From Anisus vortex (Eukaryota > Mollusca > Gastropoda > Planorbidae), in NCBI GenBank assembly GCA_949126835.1, contig OX421497.1, forward strand, positions 25,585,612 to 25,649,611: a stretch of DNA of 64,000 nt, read 5' to 3'. A model generated the notes under the pieces. That model was not told where the DNA came from and made no database searches. It saw nothing but the letters and a program-made list of their open reading frames with translations. The position numbers and the translations under genes are program-made. Of the stretch, positions 1 through 10,352 are shown piece by piece. Each line of letters begins with the position of its first letter. The first letter of the stretch is position 1.

Positions 1-679
1 GAAAAACAATATCGTTTATTTAACAGATTTATTTAATGAGTTCAATGAAATGAACATTCAATTGCTGGAGATGACCTCAATTTGATCAAAACAAAAAGTG
101 TCATTTCGGCATTTATGTAAAAACTTCAATTCTACAAAGGAAACTTTGGACGTGGAGAATTTTATTAGTTTCCCAATCTTGCATCTGTAGAAAATACTGA
201 AGAAGACATTCTCATTTATTGTGATCACCTCGACACACTTATTACTAACGACTTCCACCGGCGATTTCAAGACATTATTAACATAAAAATACATGATTGG
301 GTTTTGGATTTTTTTCTTATAGTGAAGAATTACAATCAGGCCTACCTACACAACTGCAAGAGGCATTGATTGAATTAGCAACCAATAAAGAACTCAAATT
401 GAAATTTGTAAGAAAAGGCTATCACGACTTTTGGATGCAAAAAGAACATCAGCTTCTCCAGGACTGTAGACTTTGGAAAAGCCTTTTTTTTTAAATTGCA
501 TTTTCATCTTCCTATTTAGTAGAGCGAGGTTTTAGTGCTGTTACCACTTTGTTGTAAAAAAAAAAAAAGAAGCAAGTTGCAAGCAGTGGAGCGTGGAGAC
601 TTGAGGCTTTTGCTAACCAAAATAGAACCTAATATTGACAACCTGCTGTCAACACACCAGGTGCAAGCTTCACACTAAT
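1..679 (+). pseudogene. Decayed hAT transposase (ZBED5/SCAND3-like), C-terminal part
   Basis: The plus strand carries a broken reading frame that jumps frame several times. From about position 20 it reads like the late part of ZBED5/SCAND3-type hAT transposases (LFN.F...., GDDLNLIKTKSVISAF, KLQFYKRNFGRGEFYQFP). A continuous stretch follows at 297-494. At about 499-560 comes the hATC dimerisation signature SYLVERGFSAVTTLL, then ERGDLRLLLTKIEPNID, ending at a stop near 678. Stops and frameshifts, including one at the A-run near 556, make it non-coding. The N-terminal BED finger and first catalytic residue lie left of the window. Family assignment is from memory of the conserved C-terminal motifs and is fairly secure. 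The exact subfamily is not. Confidence 0.8.
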
Positions 680-940
680 GTTCAGTTTTAAAACCTCTTG
701 TGTATATGTTTGTAAATATTTACTAGATATTGTATTATCATTAAAAACAATTCATAAAAAACTCTTCTTAACAATTGACTTTTACTTTAAAGCTCATCAA
801 ATAGGAATTAAATATATGCCACCATACATACTTTTTTTTACTAAAACATTTACTATGGGGGGGGGGGGGGGGGTAGGGGGAGGTGAGCCACAAAAAATTG
901 TAAAACGGGGCGGTGAGCCGAAAAAGATTGAGAACCTATG
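680..940 (+). mobile_element. 3' terminal region of the hAT element with terminal inverted repeat
   Basis: After the transposase stop comes about 170 bp of AT-rich DNA, a run of about 17 G (near 857-873) and two short GGTGAGCC-containing segments. It ends at 926-940 with GATTGAGAACCTATG. Read on the minus strand this is CATAGGTTCTCAATC followed by a CTTTTTCGGCTCACC-like stretch, which resembles hAT (Charlie/ZBED-type) inverted termini. The partner terminus and left target duplication are outside the window, so the end point is approximate. Confidence 0.55.
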
Positions 941-982
941 GTTTAGGCCTAGTGTTAAAACAATATTTGTTAATTTTTTTTT

Positions 983-1276
983 ATGTTCATTTTGTTGGCA
1001 CAGAATCAGCCATTACTGCTTATAACATATTTTATTGCTTATGACAAATGACATATTTTTCAAATGTATTTAGACTTTTTATCATTATCTATCTTATTGT
1101 CGAATGGCACCACTTTCTTGCAACAAACGGTACAACAGCTAACTAACGAACACAAAAGACAGGGCAATTTGAAGAGTTATAATTCCTTGATTTTACTGTT
1201 GCTTTGTGGGAAGCTGGTCGTTTCAGAAACAAAACACCACACACCACACTCACACACACACACACACACACATATA
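983..1276 (+). repeat. 294-bp direct duplication, copy 1
   Basis: This copy runs from the segment containing TTGTTGGCACAGAATCAGCC to a CA-repeat ending CACATATA. It matches 1807-2100 with only a few substitutions and small differences in the CA tail, at a constant offset of 824 bp. Short ORFs in it are incidental, because both copies carry them without codon-like conservation. Confidence 0.85.
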
Positions 1277-1806
1277 GCGGGCCACCGACGGGTCCTGTGA
1301 AAGAGGCGTATCCACACCACGACGACTCCAAGAACCGTCAACCAATCCGTCGCGAGGAAACCTGTTCACCTCCCCCCCCTTCCTTTCTCTCTCTCCCCAA
1401 CCCCCCCCCCCTTTTCCCCCATTCCATTTCACGTTTTCTTTTAAAAGTAGAGATCGCTAAAGGGGAGAAAATTTTCACACACACCCCAAACTCATTTACC
1501 AGTATGATCGTCATGGCAAGCAGATAGCCGTTGTGCACTTTAATATGACTAATACGATGCCCTTATATATGTTGTAAATATTGTTGATATCGGTGCAACT
1601 GTGGACATTGGGATTATTCACGTATAAAACGGTATATTATGTTTGTTTGTCATGGATCGTGTAAGCAAGATCTGGTAAGTTGATTCCAAACCACTGACAA
1701 TATCTTATATATGTCACGTTAATTGTTATAAGAAATGTATATTATTATATAGATATCAATATATAAAGGCCTATTGATATTTTAATGTGAAACAATAATT
1801 AAATTG
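1277..1806. other. Spacer between the two duplicate copies
   Basis: This holds a pyrimidine-rich stretch (about 1370-1430, with a 10-C run near 1400) and then AT-rich DNA with no recognisable gene, RNA or element end. Small ORFs on both strands here come from low-complexity sequence. Confidence 0.6.
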
Positions 1807-2100
1807 ATGTTTGTTTTGTTGGCACAGAATCAGCCATTATTGCTTATGACATATTTTATTGCTTATGACATATGAAATATTTTTCAAATGTATTTAGACT
1901 TTTTATCATTATCTATCTTATTGTCGAATGGCACCACTTTCTTGCAACAAACGGTACAACAGCTAACTAACGAACACAAAAGACAGGGCACTTTGAAGAG
2001 TTATAATTCCTTGATTCTACTGTTGCTTTGTGGGAAGCTGGTCGTTTCAGAAACAAAACAACACACACCACACTCACTCACACACACACACACACATATA
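1807..2100 (+). repeat. 294-bp direct duplication, copy 2
   Basis: Second copy of the segment at 983-1276, in the same orientation. The CA-dinucleotide tail at 2060-2100 runs directly into the 28-bp minisatellite that follows, so the duplication and the simple repeats share a border. Confidence 0.85.
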
Positions 2101-2384
2101 TTAAATTATTGTGATAAATGGGCACTCGTACAATTATGGTGAAAAGTGGGTACACATACAATTAATGTGATAAGTGAGCACATATAGAGTATTATAGAGC
2201 CTACAATTATGTGATAAGTGGTTAAAGTGGGCACACATACAATTATTGTGATAAGTGGGCACACATACAAATATTTTAATAAGTGGGCACACATACAAAT
2301 ATTTTAATAAGTGGGCACACATACAATTATTGTGATAAGTGGTTAAAGTGGGCACACATACAATTTTTGTGATAAGTGGTTAAA
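2101..2384 (+). repeat. 28-bp minisatellite (GTGATAAGTGGGCACACATA type)
   Basis: About nine imperfect units are built on GTGATAAGTGGGCACACATA plus CAATTATT. Variants replace the spacer with AAATATTTTAATAAGTG or insert GGTTAAA. On the minus strand it yields short repetitive ORFs that I treat as spurious. Confidence 0.85.
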
Positions 2385-3550
2385 AAAAACACAGCTAGCT
2401 TTCTCTGGGCAAAGACTGATGACTCCATAAACAAAAATAATCTCAACGCGTCCTTTTTTCTTTTTTTCTTTTTACCGAGATTGATCGAATAATGATAAAA
2501 AGTTAGACCGGTATTTTCAACGTAAAACCAAAATTTGTCTTTTTATTCGCGTTATTTGACCAAACGGACCACTGCGGTCATTTTCTTTAAACCTTGACAT
2601 TGTTCACCGCAATAACGCAAAGGGTTGTTGTAGAGTTACCCGTTATCACGAGGTTGAATTGTGTATCACACCCTTGACTTGTTGTCTTGTTAAGATACCA
2701 CAGCTATCCCTAAGCTCTTGCGAATTTTTATAATCAACATAATATCACTCTATCCATCCATCCATTTACCCATCCATTTGTCTATCCGTCAATCTATCTA
2801 TCCATCCATCCATCTATCTATCCAGCCATCCATCAATACATCAAACAATCTATCACTATCCCTTTATCCCTCTATATAATATCACCCTCTGTTTGTTAAC
2901 TGTCTTACAAAGTGTGTTTTTCCCCTAGTGTTTCCTCAAGTTTTTTTTATTTGTAACACCATTAAGTCTAGTTTTTTTTTTATCGGTAACGAGGGTACGT
3001 GACGTCACAAGCGTGTAGGAAAGAATAAAAATATTGCCATTTTAACTCTGTTCATATTTTTATCAAAATGGTTAAATACCGGTTTAGTGTTTAATTTATG
3101 TCTCGATTTAAACGTCACTTCCGTGTGGATTTCTTGTGATTGTTTACCTTAGCAATTCCAAATCTCGTCACTTCGCACTCATTTAAATTACAATTTTTTT
3201 TTTTACCAAAGATGTGTGTGTGTAATCTCAAAATATGAAGAACTAATTTTAATTCTACTTACTATCAAAATCAACTATTAACTCAAATATTGAGGGAAAC
3301 CTCTTCAGATGACTTTCAAGTTTAAACAACATCACTGCACTGACACAGCAGACGGCTAGTCAAAACAATCACGCCGCAAATTTAAAATATATTTGAATGG
3401 AAAGTCAACGTTATCACGATTGGGAGCATAGTAAAATGGCCATAAATTGATAATAAAATAAAGCAGAGAAAATTACATCGATGTTTTTTTAGGAATAATA
3501 ATATGACTACTAGAAGAAGTAAACACTAATCAACATTGCAGGACAGACTC
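2385..3550. other. AT-rich intergenic DNA with a CATC microsatellite
   Basis: A degenerate CATC/CTAT tetranucleotide tract lies at about 2748-2860. T-runs occur at 2940, 2970 and 3193. I see no exon-like reading frame, tRNA-like fold or element terminus. Confidence 0.6.
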
Positions 3551-3551
3551 A

Positions 3552-3625
3552 AACCACGGATTAGCTTTGGACGTGATAATCTTCTGCACAGAAGGAGTAT
3601 CCTTAACATATTATAAGATAGCGTA
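3552..3625 (+). repeat. Dispersed repeat, probable LINE 3' tail
   Basis: ACCACGGATTAGCTTTGGAC and the AATCTTCT...AGAAGG...ATAAGATA series that follows match, with about 75-80% identity by eye, the segment at 61529-61600. There it sits directly downstream of a LINE-like C-terminal reading frame. Both copies are on the plus strand. Confidence 0.6.
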
Positions 3626-3763
3626 AATGATTTCGGAAAAAAAAGTCAACGAACATGATAAAGTGGAAACTGATAATAATGGTGGACCTAAAATCCTAGG
3701 ATTGTGGGGGGCCCTGTTCACAAATTATGTGGTGGGGCTGGGGGGGGCAAGTGGCCTCGCCCC

Positions 3764-4203
3764 TAGGGTTGCCAGACGTCCGGAAAAAAGGAGGACATGT
3801 CCTCCGTACTGCAGGCAAAGCTAAAAACCTTTAAAATGTTCGCTTTGGTAATATTTTATGTTCTGTAGTATTAAACATAGTATTAACCTTTTAAGAATAT
3901 AATTCATAAACAAGTTATCATTTGTACAAGAAAAGAATGATCCGTTTTCTTAAAGACTCCTGTATGAGCTGTAAGGTTTATTTTTCAAAGTTGCCCAAAA
4001 GCAGGATGCCTTTCAGCCTACAATGAATTTATATGTTATTTAAAAGAACAACTGTTTCTTGTTCAATACGCACTTATTGACAGCTCTTGTAATAAAGTTA
4101 TGCTGATTACGGGTTTATTGCGAAACTATTTAATTGAAACACAATGTCTTCCTTTTTGTCTCTGGATGTCCTCCTTTTGACACCCATGTGACTGGCCACC
4201 CAA
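3764..4203. mobile_element. Non-autonomous hAT-type MITE (440 bp) with 8-bp target duplication
   Basis: The left end reads TAGGGTTGCCAG and the right end, reversed, reads TTGGGTGGCCAG. Both continue into GGAGGACAT (3799-3807 region on the left, ATGTCCTCC on the right at about 4166-4174), giving about 35-bp imperfect inverted repeats. The element is flanked by an exact 8-bp direct repeat CTCGCCCC at 3756-3763 and 4204-4211, the target-duplication length typical of hAT. The interior is AT-rich and has no transposase. The boundary base (T at 3764) could belong to the target instead. Confidence 0.85.
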
Positions 4204-4211
4204 CTCGCCCC

Positions 4212-4824
4212 TGCCTTCCATTCTGTAAAATCATACATTTTATGTTGCGCTTAGCTTGGTTGGACTGGAGGGCTTAACTTGTAGGTAATAAATGAATTTT
4301 ATTTTACATTTTTTCAACGACAGAATGGACATATCATTAACAAAATTCTTTTTGGGATGTGTGGGGGCATCTGTTCCAAAGGAACATGTGTAACATGCCT
4401 TAAATACGCCACTGACTAAGATAATGTAAATGCTATGGATCTAATTGTAATGTAAATGGATTTTTAAACTAAAGTATGTTAAATTACCTGTGTTTAAAGG
4501 AAACAATCTAACTGGATTTATGTACAGTTTATCAGCATTAAGATCTAAAATAGAAGTAAAATATAGCCCAGTGATCGCCACTGTAGGTAATCGATAAGAA
4601 AAGTTGAGCGATTAGTACTTTGAGAAAAACAAACAGCAGCTTCTATTTCCAAGAAACAGAATAAAGTGTGAAGACTAATTGTATAAATCAATGAGGGAAA
4701 AATATTTAATGATAAATAATTATATAAACACTTGTAATTGTAAATGAATTAAACACGTTATCGTCATAAAAGCAGTGGTATTAAACTCTTAGTGTATTAG
4801 GCCAATGGATAAATATACCGTAAT
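4212..4824. other. AT-rich intergenic DNA
   Basis: I see no gene. A weak, diverged repeat (CTTCTATTTCCAAGAAACA and ATAAATCAATGA, 4636-4697) resembles 7863-7936 just upstream of another purine-rich tract. Confidence 0.5.
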
Positions 4825-5790
4825 GGCGTTTTGTGTGTGTGTCCACTGTGTGTGTGTGTTCACTATGTGTGTGTGTTCACTGTGTGTGTGTTCACTGTGT
4901 GTGTGTCACTGTGTGTGTGTGTGTTCACTGTGTGTGTTCACTGTGTTTGTGTTCACTGTGTGTGTGTGTTCACTGTGTGTGTGTGTTCACTGAGTGTGTG
5001 TTCACTGTGTGTGTGTCCACTGTGTGTGTGTTCACTGTGTGTGTGTTCACTGTGTGTGTGTTCACTGTGTGTGTGTGTGTATCCACTGTGTGTGTGTGTT
5101 CACTGTGTGTGTGTTCACTGTGTGTGTGTGTTTTCACTGTGTGTGTGTGTGTGTTTTCGCTGTGTGTGTGTGTGTGTTTTCACTGTGTAAGTGTGTCCAC
5201 TGTTTGTGTGTGTGTGTCTACAGTGTGTGTGTGTGTCCACAGTGTGTGTGTGTGTTTTCAATGTCTGTGTGTGTTCACTGTGTGTGTTTTCACTGTGTTA
5301 GTGTGTTTTCATTGTGTGTGTGTTCACTGTGTGTGTGTGTGTGTTCACTGTGTGTGTGTTCACTGTGTGTGTGTGTCCAGTATGTGTTTTCACTATGTAT
5401 GTGTCCACTGTGTGTGTGTGTGTGTTCACTGTGTGTGTGTTCACTGTGTGTGTGTTTACCGTGTGTGTGTCCACTGTGTGTGTGTTAACTGTGTTAGTGT
5501 GTCCACTGTGTGTGTATGTTCACTGTGTGTGTCCTCTGTGTGTGTGTGTCCACTGTGTGTGTGTGTGTGTCCACTGTGTGTGTGTCCACTGTGTGTTTGT
5601 CAACTGTGTGTGTGTCCTCTGTGTGTGTGTGTCCTCTGTGTGTGTGTGTCCTCTGTGTGTGTGTGTCCACTGTGTGTGTGTCCACTGTGTGTGTGTTTAC
5701 TGTGTGTGTGTGTTCACTCTGTGTGTGTGTTCACTCTGTGTGTGTGTTCTATATGTGTGTGTGTTTACTATGTGTGTGTGTGTAAATTAT
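4825..5790 (+). repeat. TG-rich minisatellite (CACTGTGTGTGTGT units)
   Basis: Nearly 1 kb of units of 13-20 bp made of a TG run plus TTCAC, TCCAC or TCCTC. Because stop codons are almost absent, all three plus frames stay open for hundreds of bases and would read as Cys-Val-His repeats (the longest is 4833-5792). This is a composition artefact, with no coding support. Confidence 0.95.
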
Positions 5791-5812
5791 GACACTAAAG
5801 TGTGGACGATGT

Positions 5813-6165
5813 TTTAATCGGACGAAGAGAGAATTAAAGAGAGAAAGAGAGAGAAAAGAAAGAATGAATGAGAGAAAGAGAAAGTAAGAGGTTGAGAATA
5901 AGAAAGAGGGATAGAAAAACACAGAAAGAGCTAGGAAAGGGGAAAAAGAGAAAGATAGATTAGAGCAAAATATGCGAGGAAAACATTAACAAGTTAAAAG
6001 AGAAAGCGGAAATAGATAGAGAGAAAGGGGAGAAAGCAATAAAGAAAGAAAGACGAAGAGAGAATGAGAGAGCGAAAAAAGGAGAGAAAAGGGAAATAGA
6101 TAGGGATAAAAGATAAAAAGAGAAGAGAGACATATTATGTAAAGAAAGAGTGAGATTTAGTGTGT
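5813..6165 (+). repeat. Purine (GA/GAAA) tract
   Basis: About 350 bp almost purely of A and G on the plus strand (GAGAGAAAGAGAGAGAAAAG style), directly after the TG array. It is non-coding and could adopt triplex/H-DNA. Confidence 0.85.
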
Positions 6166-6370
6166 ATTAAGTATACGCGCTATTATTATAATGTATTAGC
6201 CTATATTGTTACATTAGCCTATTCAAACTTCGAGCCAAACTGTATTTAAACAAGTCAAGAACAACTTGTCAGATTTCCATTTTACTATTAGCTACGGGTT
6301 GTATTGACCAGGCGAGAGATAGGCCCGCCCACTTGTTGAAGCGAGCGGAAAGTACCCGTTTAATTTAGCC

Positions 6371-6480
6371 CAGTGGTTCAAAGCCTGAAGGTCGAAAAAA
6401 TGTTCACGGGGGGTCGCCTGAGACCATCAGAAAACACATAATTGCACTTACATCTGCTTCAAATCTATTTTACCTTTCGG
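6371..6480 (+). mobile_element. hAT terminus, possibly SPIN-like
   Basis: The segment starts CAGTGGTTCAAAGCC and is followed at 6409-6445 by GGGGGGTCGCCTGAGACCAT and AGAAAACACATAATTG. From memory this is the arrangement at the 5' end of SPIN-like hAT elements (CAGYGGTTC..., GGGGTCGCCT.AGACCATC, GAAAACACATA). I could not find the matching right terminus within the next several hundred bases, so this is a truncated or decayed copy. Confidence 0.5.
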
Positions 6481-6808
6481 ATACTCTGTTTTACAATCAA
6501 AAAGACACAGGACGTATGCTTATAAAAGCATTATTATTATTATTGTGTAATCGGACCGTGGTCGGATTTGTTTCCTTTTAGTTCGAAGATCAAATAAGAA
6601 ATAAAATACAATTGCAGGTTAGTTTCGTTTTTTTAAATAGGCCTACTTAACTTTCTATACATCTTCTTAGAATATATTGTTACATTTCTTATTCTAACTA
6701 TTATGTTTTACAAAAATATGTATTACGATGATGTTTTTCTCCACCACATCTAATTATGAATGGAAATGGTTTTATAAAGTTGTGTCTGCACCCCCGACCC
6801 TCCTTTTC
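6481..6808. other. AT-rich DNA, interior of a decayed element or intergenic
   Basis: No reading frame or RNA gene is visible. A short ATT microsatellite lies at about 6530-6545. It may be the body of the hAT-derived sequence that starts at 6371. Confidence 0.4.
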
Positions 6809-6810
6809 CC

Positions 6811-6950
6811 GGGCGTACCAAAGGTCCTGGGTTCGAATCCTGATGAAGACTAGGATTTTTTCACTGAGTGTACCCAGCTTTCATGAGTACCTGACCTTAG
6901 TTGGGGTAAAGTAAATGCAGCTGTGCAATGTGCTGGCCCCACAATCACCT
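6811..6950 (+). mobile_element. tRNA-derived SINE, family 1, short copy
   Basis: The Pol III B box GGTTCGAATCC lies at 6830-6840, preceded by GGCGTACCAAAGGTCCTG. It is followed by a body (GACTAGGATTTTTTCAC, TTGGGGTAAAGTAAATG, GTGCTGGCC) shared with the longer copy at 12195-12490. The A box is poorly preserved. Confidence 0.7.
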
Positions 6951-6980
6951 AATAAATTTAATCCCTTTATCCGAACATCT

Positions 6981-7197
6981 CTCCAATCCATCTATTCACC
7001 CATCCACCCATCCACCCAATCCATCTATCCACCTAATCCATCTATTCACCCATCCACCCAATCCATCTATTCACCCATCCACCCAATCCATCTATTCACC
7101 CATCCACCCAATCCATCTATTCACCCATCCACCCAATCCATCTATTCACCCATCCACCCAATCCATCTAACCACCCATCCACCCAATCCATCTATTC
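6981..7197 (+). repeat. 25-bp minisatellite (CACCCATCCACCCAATCCAT)
   Basis: About eight units of CACCCATCCACCCAATCCAT plus CTATT, mostly exact. The same unit resumes after the SINE at 7442, so one array was split by that insertion. Proline-rich ORFs across it are spurious. Confidence 0.9.
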
Positions 7198-7441
7198 AGC
7201 CGGCTGGCCTAGCGGTTAGCTCACCAGACTGTCAACCAAAAAACCACTTGACACGTCGCGGGTTCGAGCCCCGCCAACGGCAGATCCCTGTCGCCCTACA
7301 GGAGTTTTGGGACTAGATGACGTTGCGCTTAACCGGCAGGAGTGAAACCTCTCACAGATTAATAGTCTTCTAGAGCGCACTGAGCATGCTAAAATAGCAT
7401 GGATAGAAGCGCTATATAAATTACCATTACCATTACCATTA
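7197..7441 (+). mobile_element. tRNA-derived SINE, family 2, complete copy
   Basis: The A box TGGCCTAGCGGTTAG is at about 7205-7219 and the B box GGTTCGAGCCC at 7261-7271, correctly spaced. A tRNA-unrelated body follows (GGAGTTTTGGGACTAGATGA, TAGAGCGCACTGAGCATGC), then GCGCTATATAAATTACC and a (CATTAC)n tail. The element sits inside the CATCCA minisatellite. The same 3' body recurs at 14675-14760. Confidence 0.85.
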
Positions 7442-7800
7442 CTCATCCACCCAATCCATCTATTCACCCATTTATCCACACATTTTATCCCCCTATCCAT
7501 CTTACCTATCTGTTCATATATCTATCCAAGCCATCTATCAAATCCATATTTCCACACATACATCCAATCCAGCAATATATCTATCCATTCCTCGACCCAA
7601 TTGTCAGCACTATGCAGACATTCTTCAATCTATCAAATCCATCCACCATATTCCTGGCATCAAATATATCCCGTATCATCAATTTATCCATTAATATATT
7701 CATGTAGCCTAACACTTATCTATCTAATTCATCTCATCCATCCCATTCGATTAATCCCCCCCTTAATCTCTGCCTTTTACCACCGTTAAAATCTAAATAT
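7442..7800 (+). repeat. Continuation of the CATCCA minisatellite, degenerate
   Basis: One clear unit (CATCCACCCAATCCATCTAT) follows the SINE. The sequence then decays into imperfect CATC/TATC repeats with no gene. Confidence 0.7.
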
Positions 7801-8580
7801 AGACAAACAGCTTCTCACTCACAGGGGAAAATAGGTCAAGAAGTCCACTGAATGTAAAAAAACGAGCAGGTTTTATTTCTAAGAAACAAGGTAAGCCTAC
7901 ATCAGAAATCTGGCGAGCAATTTTATAAATCAATCAAACCAAAAAGAAATAAATAAAGAATAAGAGAGAAGAGAGGAAGATAACGAGAAAGAAAGAAACA
8001 GAGAAAGTGGAAAATAGAGAGATCAATGGGAGAGAAAAAGTTATTTGGAGAAAGAAGGAGTGAAAGAGAAGGCAAGCGAAAAGAAAAAAAAGGAGAAAGA
8101 GAGTGTAACAGAGAGAGAGAGAGTGAGTGGTAGCGATAGAGTGCATATGATACGATTTACGAATTGTTGTATTTTATTATACAAAAAGCGTAATGAAGCG
8201 TTTGGGCATATCTGTAATAGACAAATACGAACGCGTTATACGAACGCGTTAGCGAATGAGAGAGGTAAATCTAAGCGTGAGTCCAGACATCGTAGTAATA
8301 AGCGAGACAAAACAGACAGCCAGACACATTACCATGACATTAAATGTAGACATCACTACCGAGTAGAAAACAAGGCAAGGTAATTGTTTCTTTTTTCATT
8401 TTTATTATTTAAAATTTTGACTGAAAATATTTGAATGTGCCTTTTATATATTAGGATACTTGTTACAATTTTAAAAAAATCATTAGCACTACTTGGTAGG
8501 TCTAGACTAGGCCTTGTTTATTTTGGCGTATCTTTGTCAAGTAAATGAATACGCTTAAAAGCTTCGAGTTGACATTTTTT
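7801..8580. other. Purine-rich tract and unassigned AT-rich DNA
   Basis: 7935-8130 is GA-rich (GAGAAAGAAAGAAACAGAG style). A 112-codon Lys/Glu/Arg-rich frame (8045-8383) begins inside it and ends before a GTAAT, but it has no recognisable domain. I regard it as composition-driven. Confidence 0.5.
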
Positions 8581-8765
8581 CAAGGGTTATAAATAATGCG
8601 GCGGTGAGTGCGGCGAGTGTGAATGTGCGTGTGTGCTGTGCTTGTGTTGTGTGTTTTCGTGGGTTGTTGTGTGCGTGCAGCGTGCGTGTGTTTGCGCGCA
8701 TGAGTGTGTGTGTGTGTGTGCTTGAATGTTTGTACGTGTACGTATTTATGTATGTGTGAATATCA
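8581..8765 (+). repeat. TG/GTGC-rich low-complexity tract
   Basis: Irregular GTGTGC, GTGCGTG and TGTG runs give a short Cys/Val frame that is not a credible gene. Confidence 0.7.
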
Positions 8766-10123
8766 TCATTTAAAGGGAACTCGTAGACGTGTATATATCG
8801 GAATCTTTATCTTTATTTGTACAAGTAGTGACGTTAATCGTGTAGATTGTGAAAATAGACTCACTTCATGCAATTTCATAAACCAAACATTGTCTCCTTC
8901 CTGTTGACAAAGGCTATTTTTAAAATACGAACTTTTGAATTTGGGATAGGGCCTACATTTAATACTTAGGCCTACTAGCGGCTGAACATTTCTTTTGTTC
9001 TTTCAATTTGTAGACTTGACTTTTTTTTTTTTTTGGAAAAAATATTACCGGTATTCACTTGCGTCACTAAAATGAGGGCGGGGTAAAGGGACGAAATGTG
9101 AGAAAAAGAAAAAAAGACGGGAGAGAGAGAGGGATGGGGGGGGGGGAGTCGGGGGGGGGGGGTAGGGAGGCCTTATACATGTTACTTGCTGTTTGTTGTT
9201 AAGCCTATTGATCCACACATTAAAAGAAAACTGACATCGAAGCAGACACACAGCGTCAGGTACATTGCTACAATTGCATACACTAGAACTTGAAAACCAA
9301 AGTAAGAGATACTCTACAAGTTTACTGAATATGTAATAGTAATTAGGTTATGTCTTTTCATATATGTAGTTCGTAATCACCTTTTTAATTATTTGTACAT
9401 ATTTTCTTTTGAAATCATCGGCATATTTGATCTCTTTATATTTTCACTTTTAATTCGGTATATAACAAATACTTTATGCAATACGAATATCTACGTTTGT
9501 TAAAGCTATAAGACATTTCAGAAAATATCCAGTGGACATTCATTTTGGAAATGGACATTTTCGGTGCATAGATCTATGTATGAGAGTGAGCACACGTGTA
9601 CGCGTATCTATGCGTATGTCTTTGTGTCTGTCGGTCAAGATAATCAGAAAAAAAAATAATGACGTAATTCGTGTAGTTTCTGTGAGTGAGGGGGCGGGGA
9701 GTTTAGTTTACCCATGATGCCTGAGAACATACGGCTTATAAAATAAGTTCACACATTTACAAGTATCAATGTTTTTAGAGGTTTTAATTCTCACTAAAAA
9801 AAAATCTTTTCGAGATCCAGACCCTATCCCACAAATGTAAGCTAAGTACTGTAAAACCTCTATCTACTAAACAACAGAACATCAAACACATTTTATTAAT
9901 CCATTGGGTAAAGTTTACTTCCTGAGGTGGGTCGGGTATTCTAAAATTTAAAATGATGCTTTTTTTCTCAATCTATTTAAATGGAGATCGTTTTAGAAAG
10001 ATAAGGAGTTGCCTAGCTGTGGGGACATAAAAGTCAATATTTGTAAATAAGTCAATACGCCCCCCCCCCTTGGGCCTACTCACATAATTTATTTTAGGAC
10101 ATTTAGGACTTTTCTACAGTCAC
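8766..10123. other. Intergenic, with homopolymer runs
   Basis: G-rich sequence at 9133-9175 has two long G runs beside a GAGA tract. A C run lies near 10061-10069. Nothing else recognisable was found on either strand. Confidence 0.5.
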
Positions 10124-10213
10124 TGACCTGTAAGTACACTGTAAGAAAGTTTGTCCCCGCCCCCTCCATTGACCTGTAAGTACACTGTAAGAAAGTTTGT
10201 CCCCGCCCCCTCC
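10124..10213 (+). repeat. 46-bp tandem duplication
   Basis: TGACCTGTAAGTACACTGTA followed by AGAAAGTTTGTCCCCGCCC and CCTCC occurs twice in direct contact (10124-10169 and 10170-10213) and is essentially identical. Confidence 0.9.
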
Positions 10214-10352
10214 TTTCACATAATACATTCTTTAAAACAGCAATGTTGTATTTTTTTAACATAGAACTATAAAAATAAGTTTACTTTTTACCAACATTAT
10301 TTATCATACTATATCACACACACAGAGACACACACACAGATACACATGCGGA

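Noticed and set aside
4833..5792. 319-codon frame of Cys-Val-His repeats
   Set aside because: It lies wholly in the TG minisatellite, and the other two frames are open too. There is no domain, splice or promoter context.
6915..7316. Proline/serine-rich frames over the CATCCA repeats
   Set aside because: They are minisatellite translations, and one runs through the inserted SINE.
8045..8383. 112-codon Lys/Glu/Arg-rich frame ending near a GTAAT
   Set aside because: It starts inside a GA tract and has no domain. The possible donor alone is not enough to call an exon.
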